A stretch of DNA of 64,000 nucleotides, from positions 62,001 through 126,000 of the forward strand of contig NZ_VLKK01000007.1 in the NCBI RefSeq assembly GCF_007830065.1, given 5' to 3'. Below are positions 18,890-27,962 of the stretch, in pieces (the first letter of the stretch is position 1; each line of letters opens with the position of its first letter). A program made the position numbers and the translations under genes. Origin of the DNA: Sphingobium wenxiniae. Lineage in GTDB: Bacteria > Pseudomonadota > Alphaproteobacteria > Sphingomonadales > Sphingomonadaceae. The notes below the pieces were generated by a model. The model was not told the origin of the DNA and made no database searches. It saw only the letters and a program-made list of their open reading frames with translations.

Positions 18890-19767
18890 GCCGTCGCCGG
18901 CCGATTGCGGCGGGCGGCGGCCATGCTGTCGCTGGCGAACAGGATGAGGCCCAGCCAGATCAGCGCGAAGCTCACCATCTGGCCATGGCTCAGCGTCTCG
19001 CCGAACAGCAGCACGCCGCACAGGAACTGCAATAAAGGCGCGACGAATTGCAGCAGGCCCAGCGTCGCCATCGGCAGGCGATGCGCGGCCACGGCGAACA
19101 GCACCAGCGGCACCGTCGTCATCGCGCCGCTCACCACCAGCATGACGGTGGTAAAGCTGTCCTGACCGAACGCCAGCCCACCATGCCCCGCCAGCCAGCC
19201 GAGATAGGCGAGCGCAACGGGCGTCAGGATCAGCGTTTCCGCGCCAAGGCCCGCCATCGGCGCAACCGGCGTGAGCTTGCGGACCAGCCCATAAAAGGCG
19301 AAGGAAAGCGCCAGCATGACACTGATCCACAGGGTCGTCAGCGCCGCCGCCGCCATGATCGCGACGCCGATGGCGGCCACGCCGATCGCCAGCGTCTGCC
19401 CGCGTCGCAGCCTTTCCTTGAGCACCAGCACGCCCAGCGCGACATTGACCAGCGGGTTGAGGAAATAGCCCAGGCTCGCGGCGACCACATGATCGTCGTT
19501 GACCGCCCAGATATAGGTCGTCCAGTTGATCGCGATGAAGAGCGAACTGGCCGTGAGCGGCAGCAGCAGGCGCGGCGTCGAAAGCGCCGCCCACAGCGGA
19601 CCGAGCGCCCGGCGTGCCGCCAGCAATATCAGAATCAGGACCAGCGACCAGATGACCCGCTGCGCCACCAGTTCGAACGGGCCGACATGGTGGAGCAGCT
19701 TGAAGAAGATGGGGAGCAGGCCCCACAGGCCGTAGGCCGCCAGCGCGGCCAGAAAGCCGCTGCGCAT
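18886..19767 (-). CDS. rarD: RarD-type EamA permease
   Basis: 293 residues, ten predicted membrane helices in two EamA repeats. N terminus GFLAALAAYGLWGLLPIFFKLL and the AINWTTYIWAVN block are characteristic of the RarD subfamily (named from chloramphenicol-sensitivity proteins; substrate not established). Start chosen at ATG 19767; an arginine-rich upstream frame is rejected. The gene upstream on the same strand (19794-20015) ends 26 bp before it. Confidence 0.9.
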   Translation of the reverse strand: MRSGFLAALAAYGLWGLLPIFFKLLHHVGPFELVAQRVIWSLVLILILLAARRALGPLWAALSTPRLLLPLTASSLFIAINWTTYIWAVNDDHVVAASLGYFLNPLVNVALGVLVLKERLRRGQTLAIGVAAIGVAIMAAAALTTLWISVMLALSFAFYGLVRKLTPVAPMAGLGAETLILTPVALAYLGWLAGHGGLAFGQDSFTTVMLVVSGAMTTVPLVLFAVAAHRLPMATLGLLQFVAPLLQFLCGVLLFGETLSHGQMVSFALIWLGLILFASDSMAAARRNRPATA

Positions 19768-19793
19768 CTCATCCGCCGGCTGCCGGCTGGCGC

Positions 19794-20015
19794 TCAAAGC
19801 AGCCCGCCGCCCACGAACAGCCTGAGCGCGCCGAAGGCCGCGACGATCAGGCAGAAATTGCGTCCGCCATTTTTGGACGAGACCATGCCGACGAACGCGC
19901 CGACCAGCGCCATCGGCACCAATATCCAGTTGAGCGCGCCCAGCAGGGGCAGCACGGCGGGGATCATCAGGATCAGGGTGACAAGGCCGATCAGGGCAGA
20001 CAGAATGTTGAGCAT
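19794..20015 (-). CDS. Small membrane protein, function unknown
   Basis: 73 residues from ATG 20015 (MLNILSALIGLVTLI); an alternative TTG at 20096 would add 27 residues. Two hydrophobic helices separated by a short charged loop containing SSKNGGRN. Not recognised. Probably co-transcribed with rarD. Confidence 0.6.
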   Translation of the reverse strand: MLNILSALIGLVTLILMIPAVLPLLGALNWILVPMALVGAFVGMVSSKNGGRNFCLIVAAFGALRLFVGGGLL

Positions 20016-20175
20016 GGCGGTCAAATGGCCCTTCCGCCGCATCAGGGCAAGCATCCCGGGGATGCCATTGCGCACGAACTGGCCTGACAGGCTCAAAAAT
20101 TTCCACGATTCACCAAAAGTCCTAACGGAAAATTAACTTCCGTTCTTCATGCCTTGTTTACGAAGGAGTGAAGCT

Positions 20176-20922
20176 ATGGCGTTTTCCCGGTCTTTCTGCG
20201 CGGCGGCTGTTCTGATGACCTTGCCGCTGGCTGCCTGCGGCAAGGATGACAAGGACGCCAATCTCGCCGCGCTCGATGCGCAGCTCACGAATAATATGGT
20301 CGATCCGGCGCTCAAAAGCGCGCTGGCCGACCAGATCGTCGTCGATCCCAAGCTCACCGGCCAGTCCAACCGCAACGCCGTGCGCCCCGCCGACAGGCCC
20401 GCCAACGCCGCGCTGCCGGTGTTGACGGGCGACGCGGCCAAGGCGCTGGCGGAAGCGGTCAAGCGCGCCGGCGGCAGATTGCTTGCCGCGCCCGCTCCGG
20501 CGCAGGGCGGGCAGATGGAATCGGCCGTGACGCTGGGCGCGCTCGCCCGCGAACAGGCGCAGCGGACCGGCGGCAGGAATTGCAGCAAGCAGCTCGTCTA
20601 CGGCAACCAATGGTCGCAGCGCCTGCCCGATCCCTTCACCCTCTATCCCGGCGCGCAACTGCTGGAAGCGGCGGGGGCGGAGAAGGACGGCTGCACCCTG
20701 CGCGCCGCCAGCTTCACCACGCCGGTGCCGAAAAAGAGCGTGATCGACTATTATTTCACGCAGGCCCGCCGCGCCGGTTTCGATGCCGAACATCGCATCA
20801 TCGACGGCGACAATGTGCTGGGCGGCACGCGCAAGGATGACGGCGCGGCCTATTTCCTGCTGTTCACCGACGCGCCGGGCGGCAGGACCAATGTCGACAT
20901 CATCGCCGATAACGGCCGCTGA
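20176..20922 (+). CDS. Putative lipoprotein, function unknown
   Basis: 248 residues. An AAGGAG ribosome site sits just upstream of ATG 20176. The signal peptide ends in a lipobox (LPLAAC), predicting a lipid-anchored periplasmic protein. Mature part: a low-complexity Ala-rich linker, then a C-terminal domain (from about residue 130) with CSKQLVYGNQWSQRLP and VIDYYFTQARRAGFDAEHR that looks folded and could be disulphide-linked (two cysteines). No family recognised. Confidence 0.75.
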   Translation: MAFSRSFCAAAVLMTLPLAACGKDDKDANLAALDAQLTNNMVDPALKSALADQIVVDPKLTGQSNRNAVRPADRPANAALPVLTGDAAKALAEAVKRAGGRLLAAPAPAQGGQMESAVTLGALAREQAQRTGGRNCSKQLVYGNQWSQRLPDPFTLYPGAQLLEAAGAEKDGCTLRAASFTTPVPKKSVIDYYFTQARRAGFDAEHRIIDGDNVLGGTRKDDGAAYFLLFTDAPGGRTNVDIIADNGR

Positions 20923-21060
20923 ATCGAACCGATTTCGCGCATAGCCGCCGCCTCTTTTAGGAAAATCGTGCTCCCGCGCAGGCAGGAGCATGACGCCTTC
21001 CAGCCAAACGTCCGCATAGCGCCATTTCCTTTGCCGCGTTTTGGCTTTAGGGCGGGCGGC

Positions 21061-21444
21061 ATGAACAATCTGCTTCTCGTCATGGGCGGCGGCGCGGTCG
21101 GGTCCGCGCTGCGTTACCTGCTGGGGCGGCTGGCCGGGCACATGCTGCCGGGCGCGGCCTGGCCCTGGGGGACATTCGCCGCGAACCTGTTGGGCGGCCT
21201 TGCCATGGGCCTGCTGGCGGGATGGCTGGCGCGGTTCAGCACCGTGTCGGGCGAGCCGGTCCGGCTGCTGCTGGGCGTGGGCCTGCTGGGCGGTTTCACG
21301 ACCTTTTCCTCCTTCAGCCTCGAAACCATGCTGATGATCGAGCGCGGGCAGATGGCGATGGCGCTGGGCTATGCGCTGTTTTCGGTGGTCTGCGCCGTGG
21401 GCGCGCTGGCCGGCGGCCTCATGTTCATGCGGAGCGTCGCATGA
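21061..21444 (+). CDS. crcB: Fluoride efflux transporter CrcB
   Basis: 127 residues, four membrane helices. The Fluc/CrcB signature GGFTTFSSFSLE and the conserved asparagine in TFAANLLGG are present. These form dual-topology dimers that export fluoride. No fluoride riboswitch is obvious in the short upstream region. Its stop overlaps the next start (ATGA), coupling it to a pseudouridine synthase, an arrangement I have seen often in this family of bacteria. Confidence 0.95.
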   Translation: MNNLLLVMGGGAVGSALRYLLGRLAGHMLPGAAWPWGTFAANLLGGLAMGLLAGWLARFSTVSGEPVRLLLGVGLLGGFTTFSSFSLETMLMIERGQMAMALGYALFSVVCAVGALAGGLMFMRSVA

Positions 21445-22787
21445 AGGGGCGCCCTCCCGGCAAGCCGTCCGGCCCTTCGCGTGGGCGCAATCCCGGCGGC
21501 ACGGGTAAATCGGGCGCAACGGGCCGTGCGCGCGGCGGGGCCAAGGCGGCGCAGGCGCGCAAGTCCGATGGCGTAAAGCCGGCATCCCGGTCTCAGGCCA
21601 AGCCGCAATCGAAAACCGCGCCCGCTATAGCCAAGGCCCCCGCAAAGGCCGTGCCGGGCAAGGGCGTGACGCTCGACGTGCGGCAATATCGGGTGAGCGC
21701 GGACGATGACGGCATCCGCCTCGACCGCTGGTTCCAGCGGCATCTGCCCGATGTCGGCTTCAACATCGTGTCGCGCTGGTCGCGCACCGGCCAGCTTCGC
21801 GTCGACGGCGCGCGCGCCGCGCCGGGCGACCGCATCGCCGAAGGGCAAATGATCCGCGTGCCGCCCGCCGAACCGAAAGCAGCGCCGGCGGACAAGCCGA
21901 AACGCGCCCGCGTCATCGACCTGACGCCCGACGAGATCGCCTTCGCGCAGGACATGGTCATCCATCGCGACGGGCAGGCCATCGTCATCAACAAGCCGCC
22001 GGGCCTCGCCACGCAGGGCGGGACCAGGACGGACGATCATGTCGACAAGCTGCTCGACGGGCTGACGTTCGAACTGGAGACACGGCCCAAGCTGGTGCAC
22101 CGGCTGGACAAGGACACGTCCGGCGCTTTGCTGATCGCCCGCACGTCGCGCTCCGCCGCCTATTTTGCCAAGGCGTTTTCCAGCCGCACCGCGCGCAAGG
22201 TCTATTGGGCCATCGTCATGGGCGTTCCCTCCATCGAGGACGGCATGGTCGAACTGCCGCTCGCCAAGCAGCCGGGCACGGGCGGCGAGAAGATGCATGT
22301 GGACGAGGCGGAGGGGCTGCCCTCCCGCTCGCGCTACCGCGTGATCGAGCGCGCGGGCAACCGCGCCGCCTGGATCGAGCTGCAACCCTATACCGGCCGC
22401 ACGCACCAGCTTCGCGTGCATATGGCGGCCATCGGCCATCCGATCGTCGGCGACGGCAAATATGGCGGCAAGGACGCGTTCCTGTCCGGCTCGATCAGCC
22501 GCAAGATGCACCTCCATGCCCGCCGCATCCGGGTGGATCATCCCGATGGCGGACGGATCGACGTGAAGGCGGACCTGCCGGACCACTTCGCCGCCAGCCT
22601 CGTTTCGCTGGGTTTCGACCTGTCGGCGGGCGACCTGCCGCTGGACGATGAGATCGAACGCACGGTGACGCGCGAGGATGAGAAGAAGTTCGCCCGCCAG
22701 CACGCCAAGCAGGTGCGCAAGGAGCGTCGCGGCGAGCGGCGCTCGCGCGGCGGCGCGGATGCGAAAGCGCCCGGGCGGCGCAAATGA
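21441..22787 (+). CDS. RluC/RluD-family pseudouridine synthase with long basic N terminus
   Basis: 448 residues. The first ~80 are a Lys/Ala/Gly/Pro-rich basic stretch, followed by an S4-like RNA-binding domain (~85-145) and the RluA-type catalytic domain with the aspartate in HRLDKDTSG. It isomerises uridines in 23S rRNA (probably the RluC sites 955/2504/2580, by family resemblance only). The C-terminal 30 residues are again basic. Start overlaps crcB stop; stop overlaps the HAD gene start. Confidence 0.92.
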   Translation: MKGRPPGKPSGPSRGRNPGGTGKSGATGRARGGAKAAQARKSDGVKPASRSQAKPQSKTAPAIAKAPAKAVPGKGVTLDVRQYRVSADDDGIRLDRWFQRHLPDVGFNIVSRWSRTGQLRVDGARAAPGDRIAEGQMIRVPPAEPKAAPADKPKRARVIDLTPDEIAFAQDMVIHRDGQAIVINKPPGLATQGGTRTDDHVDKLLDGLTFELETRPKLVHRLDKDTSGALLIARTSRSAAYFAKAFSSRTARKVYWAIVMGVPSIEDGMVELPLAKQPGTGGEKMHVDEAEGLPSRSRYRVIERAGNRAAWIELQPYTGRTHQLRVHMAAIGHPIVGDGKYGGKDAFLSGSISRKMHLHARRIRVDHPDGGRIDVKADLPDHFAASLVSLGFDLSAGDLPLDDEIERTVTREDEKKFARQHAKQVRKERRGERRSRGGADAKAPGRRK

Positions 22788-23446
22788 GCAACCGGCTGGC
22801 GGTCTTCGATTGCGACGGCACGCTGGTCGACAGCCAGCACAGCATCTGCGCGGCGATGACCCGCGCCTTCGAGGAGCAGAAGCTGCCCGCGCCCGACCGG
22901 CTGGCGATCCTGTCGGTGGTGGGGCTTTCCCTGCCCCATGCCATGGCGCGGCTGCTGCCCGACGCGGAGCCGGATTTCCACGACCATCTGTCCGAACGCT
23001 ACAAGCTGGCCTTCCAGCAGATGCGCCGGGACAAGGCGGTGTCGGAGCCGCTCTATCCCGGCATCGCCGACCTCATCGGGCGGCTGGACGGCGACGGCTG
23101 GCTGCTGGGCGTGGCGACGGGGAAGTCGGATCGCGGCCTGGCCCTGTGCCTCGCGAACCACGGCATCGCCGCGCATTTCGTGACGCTTCAGACCGCCGAC
23201 CGCCACCCGTCAAAGCCCCATCCCTCCATGCTGCTGACCGCCATGGCCGAAGCGGGCGCGGTCCCTGAAAACACCGTGATGATCGGCGACACGGTGTTCG
23301 ACATCGACATGGGGCTTGCGGCGGGCGTCCGGTCCATCGGCGTCGGCTGGGGCTATCATGCGCCCGCCGAACTGGTCGCGGCGGGCGCTGTGGCCGTGGC
23401 GATGGACAGCGGCGAATTGCACGGCCATATCGGCGCGCATGGATGA
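22784..23446 (+). CDS. HAD-IA family phosphatase (phosphoglycolate phosphatase-like)
   Basis: 220 residues with all four HAD motifs: FDCDGTLVDS (nucleophile Asp), GVATGKSDRG, KPHPSML and IGDTVFDIDM. The cap is the small alpha-helical C1 type. Substrate could be phosphoglycolate or another small phosphate ester; motif reading cannot decide. It is the third gene of a coupled run crcB-rlu-HAD-small membrane protein-ATP12. Confidence 0.9.
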   Translation: MSNRLAVFDCDGTLVDSQHSICAAMTRAFEEQKLPAPDRLAILSVVGLSLPHAMARLLPDAEPDFHDHLSERYKLAFQQMRRDKAVSEPLYPGIADLIGRLDGDGWLLGVATGKSDRGLALCLANHGIAAHFVTLQTADRHPSKPHPSMLLTAMAEAGAVPENTVMIGDTVFDIDMGLAAGVRSIGVGWGYHAPAELVAAGAVAVAMDSGELHGHIGAHG

Positions 23447-23702
23447 AGTAACGCCCCCGCCTCCGCCCCCGGTCGATCCCGAGAAGGTCGCGCGCCAGCG
23501 ATTTTTCGCCATCGGCCTTTTCCGCCTGTCCGGCGCGTTCATCGTGATGTTCGGCCTGCTGATCCTGATGCAGCGCTTTTCCTGGGTGCAGGGCGGCAAG
23601 GCCAAGGCGATGGGGTCGATCCTCGTCCTCGTCGGCCTCGTCCAATATATGATCGTCCCGCGCCTGCTGCTCAGCCTCTTTCGTCAGAAGCCGCCGGAAT
23701 GA
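23439..23702 (+). CDS. Small two-helix membrane protein
   Basis: 87 residues starting inside the end of the HAD gene. N terminus is Pro-rich (TPPPPPPVDPEKVARQRF), followed by two membrane helices. No family recognised beyond general similarity to short sphingomonad membrane proteins that sit upstream of the ATP12 gene. Stop overlaps the ATP12 start, so expression is coupled. Confidence 0.75.
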   Translation: MDEVTPPPPPPVDPEKVARQRFFAIGLFRLSGAFIVMFGLLILMQRFSWVQGGKAKAMGSILVLVGLVQYMIVPRLLLSLFRQKPPE

Positions 23703-24394
23703 AGCGTTTCTACAAGGACGCCGCGGTGGCGGCCGGCGATGGGGGCTATGGCATCCAGCTGGACGGCAAGCCCGTTCGGACTCCCGCGCGCGCCTTGCTG
23801 GCCCTGCCGAACGTCGCGCTGGCGCAAGCCGTGGCGGCGGAATGGCGCGCGCAGGGCGACAGCCTCGATCCGCGTTCCATGCCCTTCACCGGCCTTGCCA
23901 ACGCGGCCATCGACCGGATCGCGCCCGATCGCGAAGCCTTCGCGGCGGGGATCGCGCGCTATGCCGAAACGGACCTGCTCTGCTATCGTGCCGATGGTCC
24001 GGAGGCGCTGGCCGCGCGGCAGGCGGCGGCGTGGGACCGGCTGCTGGACTGGGCGCGGGCGCGCTATGACGTGACCTTCCGCGTGACGCAGGGCGTCCTC
24101 CACGTCGCCCAGCCGTCCGAGACCCTGGAGCGGCTGGGGGCGGCTGTCGCGGCCTTCGATCCCTTCACGCTCGCCGGGCTTTCCACTTTGGTGACGCTCA
24201 GCGGATCGCTGGTCTGCGGTCTGGCGGTGGTGGAAGGCGGCCATGTGCCGGACGCGGTATGGGCCGCCGCGGAGATCGACGAAAGCTGGCAGACCGAGCA
24301 GTGGGGCGAGGACGCCGAAGCCGCTGCCCGCGCCGCCCGCCGCCGCGAGGAGTTTGCCACGAACTGCGCCTTTTGCGCGTTGACACGATCCTGA
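23699..24394 (+). CDS. ATP12-family F1-ATPase assembly chaperone
   Basis: 231 residues. In mitochondria ATP12 holds the F1 alpha subunit before hexamer assembly; alphaproteobacterial homologues are assumed to do the same. Recognised by the N-terminal FYKDAAV...GIQLDGKPVRTPA, ETDLLCYRADGP and the C-terminal EAAARAARRREEF. The ATP synthase genes are not in this window. Last gene of the coupled run from crcB. Confidence 0.92.
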   Translation: MKRFYKDAAVAAGDGGYGIQLDGKPVRTPARALLALPNVALAQAVAAEWRAQGDSLDPRSMPFTGLANAAIDRIAPDREAFAAGIARYAETDLLCYRADGPEALAARQAAAWDRLLDWARARYDVTFRVTQGVLHVAQPSETLERLGAAVAAFDPFTLAGLSTLVTLSGSLVCGLAVVEGGHVPDAVWAAAEIDESWQTEQWGEDAEAAARAARRREEFATNCAFCALTRS

Positions 24395-24490
24395 CGGGCT
24401 GGGAACCGGCCGCCCATTTCGTTCATTATCCCTGTTGAAGGCGTTTGTTGCGCCGACCCGGAACAATTGAACGAAAATGGAGAGTTGGTT

Positions 24491-25243
24491 TTGTCCCGTG
24501 CTGTTTATGTCGCCCTGACGACCCTTGCCGCGCCGTTGGCGCTGGCCGCGCCCGCACAGGCGCAGGATGCTCCCGCTCCGGCTCAGCAAGCCGCCCCTGC
24601 GGAAACCGCCCCCGCTGCGGGCCAGATGACGCCGGAGCAGATCGCCGCCTTCAACCAGGCCGTCACCGACTTCACGGCGGGCCAGCAGGCGCAGCAGGCG
24701 GGCGACAATGCGGCCGCGGCCGCGAAATATGAAGCCGCCCTGCCCGCGATCCGCACGGCCGTCCAGGCGCAGCCCGACAAGATCGACAATGTGAATTTCC
24801 TCGCCAACGCGCTCTATGCCGATGCCGCCGCGCAGGGCGCGCAAGGCCGGATGGACAAGGTGATCGCCCTTTACGGCGAATCGCTGCCCCATTGGCGCAA
24901 GCTCGTCGAAGCCAAGCCCGCCGACGCGGCCAGCCGCAATATCCTGGCGGGCATCCTGATCCAGCTCGGCAATCAGAAGCTGGCGGCCAAGGACATGACG
25001 GGCGCCGATCCCTATTACAAGGAAGCGCTCACCCTGGCCCGCAAGTCCGTGGCGGAAAATGCGGCGGACAAGACCAACAAGAACATCCTGCTGTCCGCCC
25101 TGATCGGCGCGAGCCAGACCGCCAATGACGAGGCTCTCCGCAAGGAAGCGCTGGACATGGGCAAGGCGATGATGGCGGACGGCACGATCGACGCCATCAA
25201 CAAGCCGTCGATCGAGGCGATGACCGGCCAGAAAGCGGGCTGA
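24491..25243 (+). CDS. Exported TPR-like helical repeat protein
   Basis: 250 residues. I place the start at TTG 24491, seven bases after GGAGAG, which puts a clean signal peptide at the N terminus (LSRAVYVALTTLAAPLALAAPAQA). After a Pro/Ala-rich linker come helical repeats with TPR-like spacing (AKYEAALPAIRTAVQAQPDKIDN, then VIALYGESLPHWRKLVEAKP). Probably periplasmic, scaffold-type. Monocistronic; converges on the L,D-transpeptidase-like gene. Confidence 0.75.
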   Translation: MSRAVYVALTTLAAPLALAAPAQAQDAPAPAQQAAPAETAPAAGQMTPEQIAAFNQAVTDFTAGQQAQQAGDNAAAAAKYEAALPAIRTAVQAQPDKIDNVNFLANALYADAAAQGAQGRMDKVIALYGESLPHWRKLVEAKPADAASRNILAGILIQLGNQKLAAKDMTGADPYYKEALTLARKSVAENAADKTNKNILLSALIGASQTANDEALRKEALDMGKAMMADGTIDAINKPSIEAMTGQKAG

Positions 25244-25291
25244 TCCGTTTTCCGTCCGGGCGTTGAGGCGTCCGGACGGACGGAGCTTTCC

Positions 25292-25975
25292 TCAAGCCCC
25301 CGCCACCGTGATCTTGTCGGCATAGACCATGCGGCCCGGCCCCAGCAGGCCGATCAACTGCGGCAGCATGTGCCGCGCGACCGCCAGGCAGCCCTCGCTC
25401 CGCCCGCATTTGCCCCAGGCGGCGATATGGTCCTCGCTCACATAATCCGCGCCATGGACGACGATGGCGCGATTTTCGGCGTTGTTGTTGGTCGGGTCGA
25501 GGCCGATGAGGCGCATCGCCTGTCCATGCTGGCCGAAATAGATATCTCCCGTCCGATAGGCGCCCGACGAACTGGCCAGCGAATTGGGTTCGTTGGAAAA
25601 GCTGTGGAGCCACCCCGAATGGCCGGGGTCCGAACCGCGGCCATGCGCGACCAGATAGGAACTGGACTGCCCGCCGATCAGGTCGACCACATGCAGGCGC
25701 AAATCGCGCGAGGGCGCGTTGAAATCGGCAATGGCGATTCGGTCGCGCAGGGTGAAGGCATGGGCGTGGCTGTCCAGCGCGGCCTTCGCCTTTTCCAGCA
25801 GGCGCGCATAGGGCTTGCCCGCGAAGGAAACGACGCGCGGCGCGGCGGGAACCGGCGCTGGCGGCGGGTTTTTGGGAAGAAGCCCTTCCGGCGCGGCGGC
25901 TTTGCCGATGCTGTCGGAAAGAAACGATAAGGCCAGTCCGCTCAAAGCGAACTTTGTAAAACTGCGGCGATCCAT
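25292..25975 (-). CDS. Murein L,D-transpeptidase catalytic-domain family protein (YkuD_2 type)
   Basis: 227 residues. N terminus MDRRSFTKFALSGLALS is a twin-arginine-like signal, unusual for this family, so export by Tat is possible. The domain has the catalytic Cys in SEGCLAV with an upstream HG (IVVHGADYV), fitting the PF13645 family related to YkuD. It would act on peptidoglycan in the periplasm. Transcribed alone and divergent to nothing; the next gene upstream on this strand is the lipoprotein at 26028. Confidence 0.85.
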   Translation of the reverse strand: MDRRSFTKFALSGLALSFLSDSIGKAAAPEGLLPKNPPPAPVPAAPRVVSFAGKPYARLLEKAKAALDSHAHAFTLRDRIAIADFNAPSRDLRLHVVDLIGGQSSSYLVAHGRGSDPGHSGWLHSFSNEPNSLASSSGAYRTGDIYFGQHGQAMRLIGLDPTNNNAENRAIVVHGADYVSEDHIAAWGKCGRSEGCLAVARHMLPQLIGLLGPGRMVYADKITVAGA

Positions 25976-26027
25976 GGAATTGATATAGCAGAGCGGCGGC
26001 CCCGGTCCAAGACCGCCGTGATGCAGC

Positions 26028-26339
26028 CTATCCGCCCGCGTTGCTCGCTTCGTCCGCATGACGGTCCGCGTCGGCCTGGGATGGCAGGCGGGACGTCATG
26101 CCGGTGGCGGCGGCATCGTCCAGCATCTGCTGGTCTTCGGACACCGCGGGCGGCGGCGCGGCCGGGGCTGTATTGGTGACGTTCTGGCTCGGCTCGGGCA
26201 CGGTATCCGGTTCGTCGATGATGACATTCTCGACCGGCGGCTCGACCAGATTGTTGGCCGCGGGCGCCTCCTCCTGCTTCTTGCCGCAGGCGGAGAGGGC
26301 GAGCGCGCCGGCGAGGGCGATGAGGGCGATCTTGCGCAT
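26028..26339 (-). CDS. Small Pro/Glu/Asn-rich lipoprotein
   Basis: 103 residues; signal peptide with lipobox LALSAC. The mature protein is low-complexity and acidic (EEAPAANNLVEPPVENVIIDEPD) with no folded domain that I can recognise. Starts 5 bp after the stop of the L,D-transpeptidase gene, so it is almost certainly in the same operon and may be a partner or spacer protein in the cell envelope. Confidence 0.75.
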   Translation of the reverse strand: MRKIALIALAGALALSACGKKQEEAPAANNLVEPPVENVIIDEPDTVPEPSQNVTNTAPAAPPPAVSEDQQMLDDAAATGMTSRLPSQADADRHADEASNAGG

Positions 26340-26343
26340 GGGG

Positions 26344-27825
26344 TCAATCCTTGGATGCGATGGCGGTCGAATGGTCGGCGGTGGGATCGACGCGGCGGCT
26401 GGACGCCTCGATCTTCTGGGCGAGCAGCTTGTCCCAGCCATAGGGGTCGGACCGGAAGTTCATCACCCCGTCGCTCCCCGCAAAAGCGGTCCAGTAGAGC
26501 AGGTAGACGGCCACTTCCTGCGGCAGGGACACGCGCTGCGTCTTGCCTTCGTCGATCAGCGTCTGGATCTGCCCCGCCAGCTTCGGATCGCCCGTCACCA
26601 TCATCTCGGCAAGCGGCACCGGCTTTTCCAGGCGGATGCAGCCATGGCTGGCGAGCCGGTCATAGCTCTGGAACTTCGCCCGCGCGGGCGTGTCGTGCAG
26701 ATAGACCGCGAAGGGATTGTTGAAATCGAACTTCAACCGGCCCAGCGCGCTGTTGGGTCCTGCGGGCTGGACGATGCGCTGCCCCCCCTCCGGCGTGCCG
26801 ATGATCTTGTATCCCTGCCGCAGCAGCGTGGCGCGGCCCTTGGGAAACAGCTCCTTCCTGGCGATGGAGGCGGGGACGTTCCACGGCGGGTTGACGACGA
26901 TGGAATGGATGCTGGACGACAGCATCGGCGTCTGGTTGTCCGGACTGCCGGTGACGGCGCGCATGGATTTCACCGGCTGGTCGCCTTCGAACATGGTGAG
27001 CACGGCGGCGGCGATGTTCACCTGAACCCGGTTGACCGGCAGGCTGCGCGGCATCCAGCGCCAGCGTTCCATATTCGCCATGATCGCGGCGATCCGGTCC
27101 TCCACGGGCACATTGAGTTCAGCGAGCGTCCGCGCGCCGAGCTGGCCCGTGGGATTGAGGCCATAGCGGCGCTGGGCGCGCTGGAGCGCGTCCACCAGCT
27201 TTTCGTCCGGCGTCACGGCCTTGTCCTCGATGGCGAGGCGCTTGCGGATCGCGTCGGGGGAGGCATCGGCGGAGAGCTTCGGCCAGCCGCCGCTGTCGCG
27301 AATGCGCTCATAATTGGCGAGTCCCTTGCGAAGGCCGTCATAGCCCGAATAGGGCGGCGTCAGACCGGCGGCCCATTGCGGCAGCCGGTCCTCCGCAATC
27401 GCCTTCGCCAGAGAGGGGCGCGGGTCGAAAGGGGCGGGCCGCAGCGCCCAGATGTTGAGGAAGTCGGCGGTGCTTACCCGCCCGGTGCTGAGCGCCCGCG
27501 CGCGGTCCAGCGTGGCGGACAGCAGCGCATCGCCGGTCAGCGCGGCGGCGGCCTTGCTCTTCGCCATCAGTCCTTCGGCCGCACCCCTGCGGAGCCAGTC
27601 GTTGAGCCAGCTTTCCTGCGCGGACGACAGCGGCGGCAGCGGCACGGGCGGCGGGGTCACGATGACGGGCGGCGCGACCGGCGCGACCGGCGCGGGAATA
27701 GCGGGCTGCGGCGCCACGACCGGCGGCAGAATGGATGTCGGCGCGGGCGGCTTCGCGGCAACGGGCACGACGGCGAAGGCCAGCAGCGCGCCGCCGGAAA
27801 GAAGGATCAGATCGGGACGGTTCAT
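26344..27825 (-). CDS. L,D-transpeptidase (YcbB/LdtD-like)
   Basis: 493 residues. Signal peptide, a long Pro/Val/Ala linker (about 30-65), a scaffold domain (DUF-type, ~70-230), a peptidoglycan-binding-like segment (LQRAQRRYGLNPTGQLGARTLAELN), and the YkuD catalytic domain with HGCIRLE containing the active cysteine. Such enzymes make 3-3 peptidoglycan cross-links or attach lipoproteins. The first operon gene, followed by a small lipoprotein. Two such transpeptidase-fold genes occur within 2.5 kb here. Confidence 0.93.
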   Translation of the reverse strand: MNRPDLILLSGGALLAFAVVPVAAKPPAPTSILPPVVAPQPAIPAPVAPVAPPVIVTPPPVPLPPLSSAQESWLNDWLRRGAAEGLMAKSKAAAALTGDALLSATLDRARALSTGRVSTADFLNIWALRPAPFDPRPSLAKAIAEDRLPQWAAGLTPPYSGYDGLRKGLANYERIRDSGGWPKLSADASPDAIRKRLAIEDKAVTPDEKLVDALQRAQRRYGLNPTGQLGARTLAELNVPVEDRIAAIMANMERWRWMPRSLPVNRVQVNIAAAVLTMFEGDQPVKSMRAVTGSPDNQTPMLSSSIHSIVVNPPWNVPASIARKELFPKGRATLLRQGYKIIGTPEGGQRIVQPAGPNSALGRLKFDFNNPFAVYLHDTPARAKFQSYDRLASHGCIRLEKPVPLAEMMVTGDPKLAGQIQTLIDEGKTQRVSLPQEVAVYLLYWTAFAGSDGVMNFRSDPYGWDKLLAQKIEASSRRVDPTADHSTAIASKD

Positions 27826-27962
27826 GCTGGACCAGATAGCGCAAAGCCCGGAGCGGTCAAACTTATGATCGCGGAAAAAGATGATGCGCCACGTCGTTCG
27901 CCATCCGACTATGTCTTTCCCGCAACGCTGGAGGGGATTGGAAGCGCGGCCTCCCCGGCCTG

